Shown piece by piece: positions 60,640 through 64,000 of a DNA stretch of 64,000 nucleotides. A program made the position numbers and the translations under genes. The stretch is from NCBI RefSeq assembly GCF_052324685.1, contig NW_027506900.1, forward strand, positions 1,321,501 to 1,385,500, written 5' to 3'. The notes below the pieces were generated by a model, which made no database searches, was not told the DNA's origin, and was given only the letters and a program-made list of their open reading frames with translations. The stretch is from Brachyhypopomus gauderio. Its lineage: Eukaryota; Chordata; Actinopteri; Gymnotiformes; Hypopomidae. How positions within the stretch are numbered: the stretch's first letter is position 1; each line of letters starts with the position of its first letter.

Positions 60640-62975
60640 TGAAGTTTGTTCCTTCACTCCATTAAACAAGGAGGACGGTGTACATTCACAACAGTGTATG
60701 TAAAAGTTGCTGTTTATCTGATTGTACACTGGTTTTTTGTTTGTCATTAAATGTCATTGCATTAGTCCTTTTTTCAGTGTTAGTCATATGGCTATTCACC
60801 TTATTTCAATTCCAACACTGCCTGGACATTAAAGTGAGGCAGTTGACATGGAGCACAACAGCAGGTGTAATATTTTTATATTTTAAAGAATATTTATTGA
60901 AACGCTTTGCTGAAATAAAGGTTTGTCTTTTATGTTTCCCCTTACTCAAATACCCTAGTAAGTCACCAATTCAAATGTAACAGACACTAACGTTTATAGG
61001 AATACATACAATGGTTTCATTCAAATGCCATACTTCCCTCCTATACAGTACACGATAAAGGGTAGTATGTCCGAATACACAGTATGCATTAAACAGGAAG
61101 CCAAAAGCGCTGGCTTACTGAATCTGCAGCCATTTTGAAGTATGCATTTGCAGCACACTGTCCTATCCCATGATTCAACTGGAGCATGCAACTATGATCG
61201 TGTCACGTCATATGACACAAGTAAAATGGTGGATGTAGTATGTCCGAGGTTGTATGTATACTGCCCCGTCGCCTACTGAAAGAACATACTGCATTGAAAT
61301 CTAGTGCCTACTGCTTAAGTATGCCATTTTGGATTGAACCAATAACTTTGCTGACTGTTGAAACATGTGCTGCAAGGGAGTGGCTTCAAATAATCATGGA
61401 AGATCCTGTGCTTGTTGCATTTTACAAGGGAATCAAAGAAACACGAAGAGCAACTACAGAACTGTAATTTATTATGGTTTACATACAGCCTTGAGAACCC
61501 CATGCCACCGCAAAACTCAAAAATGCCAATCCATGCCTTCATTCCACACCTTCACTGGAGGTAGCAGTCACGTTTAAATAAGATGAAGTCCAGTTTGTGG
61601 ATCTGAGACACAATTTGCCTCAGTTGGTCACAGGTAAAAGTGCACAAAATTTAAAGTGAACAAAATACAGTGCACAAAATAAACATCAGGATAACTCTCA
61701 TCAGGATAGTGCAAGCAGTATCTAGCCATACACACCAACAGAGCTGCAGAGAAGTGGGCAGGACGTATTGGTTACAGCTCAAATGTGTATATATGTTTAA
61801 ATATATTTAGTAACTTTTCAGTGTTTGCAAATGTGAAATCTTTAAATCATATTTTTTTTATTTCTTTTTCACCAAAGTTAAACCTCATAACTAGCACCTG
61901 AAGGGTCTAAATTAGGTCAAAACATTTCAATAATTTGATCAAAAGAGTAGTAGTTTGATTTCCATTATGGTATGAAATGAGTGAGAATCCCTGAAGGGCG
62001 AGTACTGGTTTCACTTGGTGAAAGTGAAATCCACATGATGGAACCCTTAATGACCCCGAACCCTTACCAGCTCTCCACACACTCAGGTCATTGGTCATTT
62101 GAAATGTTTTGCTTACATTAGTTAACCCTAAAGTGGTTAAATTAAATTAAAATGCTGAAGGTTAATTTCATAGTCAAACTTATATAAAGGTAGACAAATC
62201 ATGCATGTATACATTCCTAAATAATTAATCTAGTTGTTCTACATGGGGTGATCAGGTCTCTGAGAGGTTGATTTTAATACATGCACGGGCAACTTCATAT
62301 GGAAAACGTTACATTTCCACATTCTCAATAAATGTAGTTGCTTGTATTTTTTCTTGTTTAGATGACTGTTCTTTGGTCAAAAAGGGGCTTTTAAATTGAA
62401 ACAAAGACTTGTGTCATGCTCACCCATAAGTGTTAACACATTCATAAGAGTTTAATGGAAAGAGATAAATGGTGTGGCATATCACATTATTATCTGTTCA
62501 CCGAACACACCCTCATTAGAATGTCATTTCCTAATTCAACTCGGATAAGATTCAAGTAACACCACCAGAAGGAAAAGACACCACAGTATGTTCCCATGTA
62601 TGTGCTGGTGTGTTTGTGTGTCTTTCCTCATGTATCTATGGGTATGATGTCTTCTGAAATTACCATGTTTATCATGAACAGGTGAAAAATCCAGGTTCAG
62701 AATGTAACAATCCTCCCTAGCTCTTTGGCTTTGCTAATGAGTTCAAATTAGCAGCCGTATTAATGAATGACACCAACTTGGTGATACAAAATCGTGGCAG
62801 GAATTTTCAAACCTGAACTTTTTCACCTCTAATCTCCAATGCTTGTGCTCTTTTGTATTTGCTGACCAACAAGCAACATTAAAACAACATTTCATGGTTC
62901 AAATCTCAGACATCAGACTCAGTAGTGAGATCAGATGTGTCTCAACACGGAAGAACAGAACAGAAACCCTTTCGT
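60640..62975. other. Spacer between the exonuclease and mpi
   Basis: No coding exon was found. 61020-61340 contains repeated AGTATGTCCGA and AGTATGCATT motifs and may be a decayed transposon, but no ends were found. The mpi 3' UTR lies at the right side, with no clear signal chosen. Confidence 0.45.
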
Positions 62976-64000
62976 CTACAGCAGACAGCAGGCCCGAAAC
63001 ATCGTCATCCCAGATGATGTCACCTTCAGCGTGACGCTCTCATTGGCCGAGATGAAGAGCACAGAGCCCCTGCGCAGCCCAATGTCGGACAGAGCGGCGG
63101 CCGAGACGGCACAGGCCTCCCCCTGAACCACCAGCAGGATGCCAGCACAGTCCAGAGGGCTCACTACATACTGCCTCACTGAGGCGGGAACCTGGAGGGG
63201 GGAAGCACAAACCTCTCAGCCTGAGTCAGGACCTACCAACACGAAGCCCTGGACATCAATCCTAGGACATTCTGGGTTTTCCTAACACCGAGTACAGTGG
63301 GAGACACAGAATTACTGGAAGCATCTTGCAGGGGGCTGACCATGTACCATAGATGGAGTAAATACCATGTGTTAAATGCTAGTAAATACTGGATTTAGGT
63401 TTTAGCTTATCTTACGTTTGCCACAGGAGAGCACAAACTAAAAAAAATACTACAAAGCTGATAAATGACAGACTATAGAAACTTGTACCAGAATTAATGA
63501 AAGATTTATGTAATCAAAAAACCTGTTTAAAAAAAACTGCTACTAGGGAAGTCACTCTAACTCATGGAAGTGTATGAAGTGGGTGAAACTTGCCTGTATC
63601 CTCATGACGGTGAAGTCTTGAATGGGAGGGTCATAAAGGTAAACGCAGGGGTCTGAGGGGTCCTGAACTGAAGGGAAGATTTTAGCACTGGTTGGGGCCG
63701 GGCTGTAGTTCAGCATTTCACACAGCGTGCTGACATCAATGTACTTTGGGGTGAGTCCAGCACGAACTGTGTTATCCGAACAGGCCATGCACTCAATGCA
63801 GTCTGGAAGACATTTTTACACACAGGTTGAATTATGGTCACTATTTTCATACCAATGTTATTGCATCAAGACTGAACAGCCTATGAACTTTATGAAATGC
63901 AGGCTATCTTGCTATGGCTGACGAGAAGGGAACGCTACCTCCAGAGAGGTAGGCATGAGGTTCATTGGCTCCCAGGAACATGGCCTCTCCTGGCTGCAGC
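62976..64000 (-). CDS. mpi: Mannose-6-phosphate isomerase, C-terminal exons (partial)
   Basis: MPI is a cytosolic zinc enzyme that interconverts fructose-6-phosphate and mannose-6-phosphate, feeding glycosylation. Three exons are visible on -: 64000-63939 (continues past the window), 63802-63594 and 63191-62976. They encode LQPGEAMFLGANEPHAYLSG (cupin region near the active site), DCIECMACSDNTVRAGLTPK (strongly conserved, active-site Arg region), STLCEMLNYSP, YDPPIQDFTVMRIQ and the C-terminus GSVLFISANESVTLKV ... FRACCLL, ending at TAG (62976-62978 on +). Phases agree at both junctions. The middle exon is followed by a GC donor (ACAG|GCAAGT). The upstream coding part is outside the window. 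Confidence 0.95.

Overview
The window is vertebrate nuclear DNA, almost certainly from a teleost fish. Genes are split into many short exons with GT-AG introns. There are long (GT)n/(AC)n and (TA)n microsatellites, at least six decayed Tc1-like transposons of fish-typical families, an L2-type LINE, and fish-type coding sequences. The species cannot be fixed from sequence alone. I read no prokaryotic, viral or CRISPR-like content.

Layout from left to right. Positions 1-1970 are the 3' half of an L2-like LINE with an open reverse transcriptase frame. 1995-2330 is a PIF/Harbinger-type MITE, and 2700-2885 is a GC-rich repeat. gtf2h1 (TFIIH p62) runs on + with coding exons from 5092 to 13850. hps5 (BLOC-2 subunit) follows on + from 16547 to 29842. 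A decayed Tc1-like copy lies at 31070-32165. tpo (thyroid peroxidase) is on + from 33217 to 38408. rab3il1 (Rabin8-like Rab GEF) is on - from 49817 down to 40345. best1 (bestrophin) is on + from 52207 to 57119, head-to-head with rab3il1. A PML-like DEDDh exonuclease gene (plex9/TREX-like, 58653-60636) is split inside an exon by a 1.19-kb hAT transposon. The last three exons of mpi (mannose-6-phosphate isomerase) lie on - at the right edge.

The genes do not form one pathway: transcription/repair (gtf2h1), lysosome-related organelle biogenesis (hps5), thyroid hormone synthesis (tpo), vesicle traffic (rab3il1), chloride conductance (best1), nucleic-acid turnover (the exonuclease) and sugar phosphate metabolism (mpi). 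Two neighbour pairs recall human linkage. GTF2H1 and HPS5 are adjacent in both, but head-to-head in human and co-oriented here. RAB3IL1 and BEST1 are head-to-head in both. Exon coordinates below come from reading splice sites and matching recalled vertebrate protein families. Reading phases close across all junctions, giving predicted proteins of 549 (gtf2h1), 1150 (hps5), 882 (tpo), 430 (rab3il1) and 720 (best1) residues.

I found no convincing new molecular system. The most unusual signals are local. Tandem repeats repeatedly sit on, or carry copies of, 5' splice sites (gtf2h1 exon 10, hps5 exon 13, two places in rab3il1, and a best1 intron). A hAT insertion interrupts the exonuclease. There are two GC-AG introns. 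The tpo EGF module lacks its last two cysteines. A near-perfect foldback MITE lies in a gtf2h1 intron.
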